8,888 bases of DNA from an uncultured beta proteobacterium (lineage in GTDB: Bacteria > Pseudomonadota > Gammaproteobacteria > Burkholderiales > Burkholderiaceae_C). Position 1 is the stretch's first letter, and each line of letters begins with the position of its first letter. The notes beneath the pieces are model-generated. The model saw only the letters and a program-made list of their open reading frames with translations, searched no databases and was not told the origin of the DNA. This document shows positions 8,151 through 8,888 of the stretch, piece after piece. Where the stretch lies: contig CAIQEX010000058.1 of assembly GCA_903870955.1 (NCBI GenBank), forward strand, positions 1 to 8,888, given 5' to 3'. The position numbers were made by a program, and so were the translations under genes.

Positions 8151-8390
8151 GGCCAACTCTTGCAAGACCCGTTCCTTAACGCACTGCGCAGGGAACATGT
8201 GCCAGTTTCCATTTACTTGGTAAACGGCATCAAATTGCAAGGTCAAATCGAATCGTTTGATCAATATGTGGTGTTGTTGCGTAACACGGTAACCCAAATG
8301 GTTTACAAGCACGCAATTTCTACCATCGTCCCAGGTCGTGCAGTGGCTTTTAGCGCTGCCGGCAGCGAAGAGCAACCTTCTGCTGCTTGA
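8139..8390 (+). CDS. hfq: RNA chaperone Hfq
   Basis: Sm-like hexameric RNA chaperone of 83 residues that pairs small RNAs with mRNAs. The start is GTG 8139, giving [20 protein letters not shown], the expected family N-terminus. An upstream in-frame ATG at 8091 would add 16 residues absent from Hfq and runs through the leader, so it is rejected. GGA at 8129-8131 is a modest ribosome binding site. Sm1 covers about 20-52 ([20 protein letters not shown]) and Sm2 YKHAIST (56-62). Proximal-face residues are Gln9, Phe40, Lys57 and His58; the distal-face Tyr26 is kept. The rim patch is RREH (17-20) where E. coli has RRER. The C-terminal tail is short (about 15 residues) with an acidic SEE near the end, as in other short-tailed betaproteobacterial Hfq. 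The neighbouring hflX is the usual partner downstream. Confidence 0.97.
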   Translation: MNNKGQLLQDPFLNALRREHVPVSIYLVNGIKLQGQIESFDQYVVLLRNTVTQMVYKHAISTIVPGRAVAFSAAGSEEQPSAA

Positions 8391-8406
8391 TCGGACGGCG
8401 AAGACT

Positions 8407-8433
8407 GAGGGTGGTGCGGTAGCGCCACGACTC
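8407..8433 (+). repeat. Hairpin between hfq and hflX
   Basis: GTGGTGC (8411-8417) pairs with GCGCCAC (8422-8428) around loop GGTA, with one wobble. GAG (8407-8409) and CTC (8431-8433) can extend it across a small internal loop. It is followed by CTCTTACTTT, which runs into the TTG start of hflX. It could act as a weak terminator/attenuator or affect hflX translation; which is not decidable by eye. Confidence 0.45.
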
Positions 8434-8438
8434 TTACT

Positions 8439-8888
8439 TTGACCGACATTTCTCAGAAAAAAAGCGCCGCCACAATTTTGGTTGGTGTCGACTTGGGTTT
8501 GCCTAATTTCGACAGCGAACTGGAAGAGTTGGGTTTGCTTGCGCAGACAGCGGGCATGCAGCCTGTGGCGCGTGTCACCTGCAAGCGCCGTGCGCCTGAC
8601 GCAGCCTTGTTTATCGGCTCAGGCAAGGCAGATGAAATCAAACTTTTGGCCACGCAAATGGGCGCGACCGAGATTTTGTTTGATCAGTCGCTCAGCCCTG
8701 GCCAGCAGCGTAATCTGGAACGCCATCTGGAGATGCCGGTCAATGATCGCACCTTTCTGATTCTTGAAATTTTTGCCCAACGTGCACGTAGTCACGAAGG
8801 CAAGTTGCAAGTCGAACTGGCACGTCTTCAGTACCTGAGTACCCGTTTGGTTCGCCGTTGGTCGCACTTGGAGCGCCAGAGCGGTGGA
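8439..8888 (+). CDS. hflX: Ribosome-associated GTPase HflX (5' part, runs off the window)
   Basis: GTPase that splits stalled or hibernating ribosomes and binds near the 50S peptidyl transferase centre. The first 150 codons are present and the frame is open to base 8888. The N-terminal HflX domain is clear: ILVGVDL (13-19), the GSGKADEI segment (60-67), DQSLSPGQQRNLE (82-94), VNDRTFLILEIFAQRARSHE (101-120) and GKLQVELARLQYLSTRLVRR (121-140), leading into LERQSGG. The G domain with its P-loop is beyond the edge. The start is TTG 8439: an in-frame TGA at 8406-8408 excludes anything farther upstream, there is no ATG or GTG between, and TDISQKKSAATILVGV fits the family N-terminus. No good ribosome binding site is visible, because a hairpin occupies the space. 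Codons 7-9 contain seven A in a row (8457-8463). The position after hfq is conserved in proteobacteria. Confidence 0.95.
   Translation, partial: MTDISQKKSAATILVGVDLGLPNFDSELEELGLLAQTAGMQPVARVTCKRRAPDAALFIGSGKADEIKLLATQMGATEILFDQSLSPGQQRNLERHLEMPVNDRTFLILEIFAQRARSHEGKLQVELARLQYLSTRLVRRWSHLERQSGG

Overview
The window is a plus-strand-only stretch of housekeeping chromosome from a betaproteobacterium. It is most likely a member of the Burkholderiales, and Comamonadaceae (Rhodoferax/Polaromonas-like) is my best guess from protein wording and moderately high GC. The gene order rlmN-pilF-rodZ-ispG-hisS-yfgM-bamB-der-hfq-hflX is the conserved betaproteobacterial arrangement. I see no mobile element, CRISPR array, tRNA, rRNA or sign of recent transfer.

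Layout. Bases 1-519 are the 3' part of rlmN (23S rRNA/tRNA adenine C2 methyltransferase), cut by the left window edge. It overlaps pilF (type IV pilus pilotin lipoprotein) by 4 bases, pilF overlaps rodZ (cell-shape protein) by 8, and rodZ overlaps ispG (isoprenoid pathway Fe-S enzyme) by 1. After 14 bases comes hisS (histidyl-tRNA synthetase). A 12-base gap leads to yfgM (inner-membrane TPR protein of the Sec translocon). Then comes bamB (outer-membrane assembly lipoprotein), which abuts or slightly overlaps yfgM, and der (double-domain ribosome-assembly GTPase). A 101-base gap with two inverted repeats separates der from hfq (RNA chaperone, GTG start). A 48-base gap with one more hairpin precedes hflX (ribosome-splitting GTPase, TTG start), which is cut by the right edge.

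How the genes work together. The block up to der reads as one tightly packed transcription unit. Its products serve envelope building (PilF, RodZ, YfgM, BamB), translation and ribosome upkeep (RlmN, HisS, Der) and isoprenoid precursor supply (IspG). The second group, hfq-hflX, handles RNA regulation and ribosome rescue, and probably has its own control region in the der-hfq gap.

Novelty. I found no undescribed system here. The points worth a second look are small and regulatory: the structured der-hfq leader with possible Hfq self-binding sites, the hairpin directly before the TTG start of hflX, and a Glu-for-Asp change in the G4 motif of Der's first GTPase domain.
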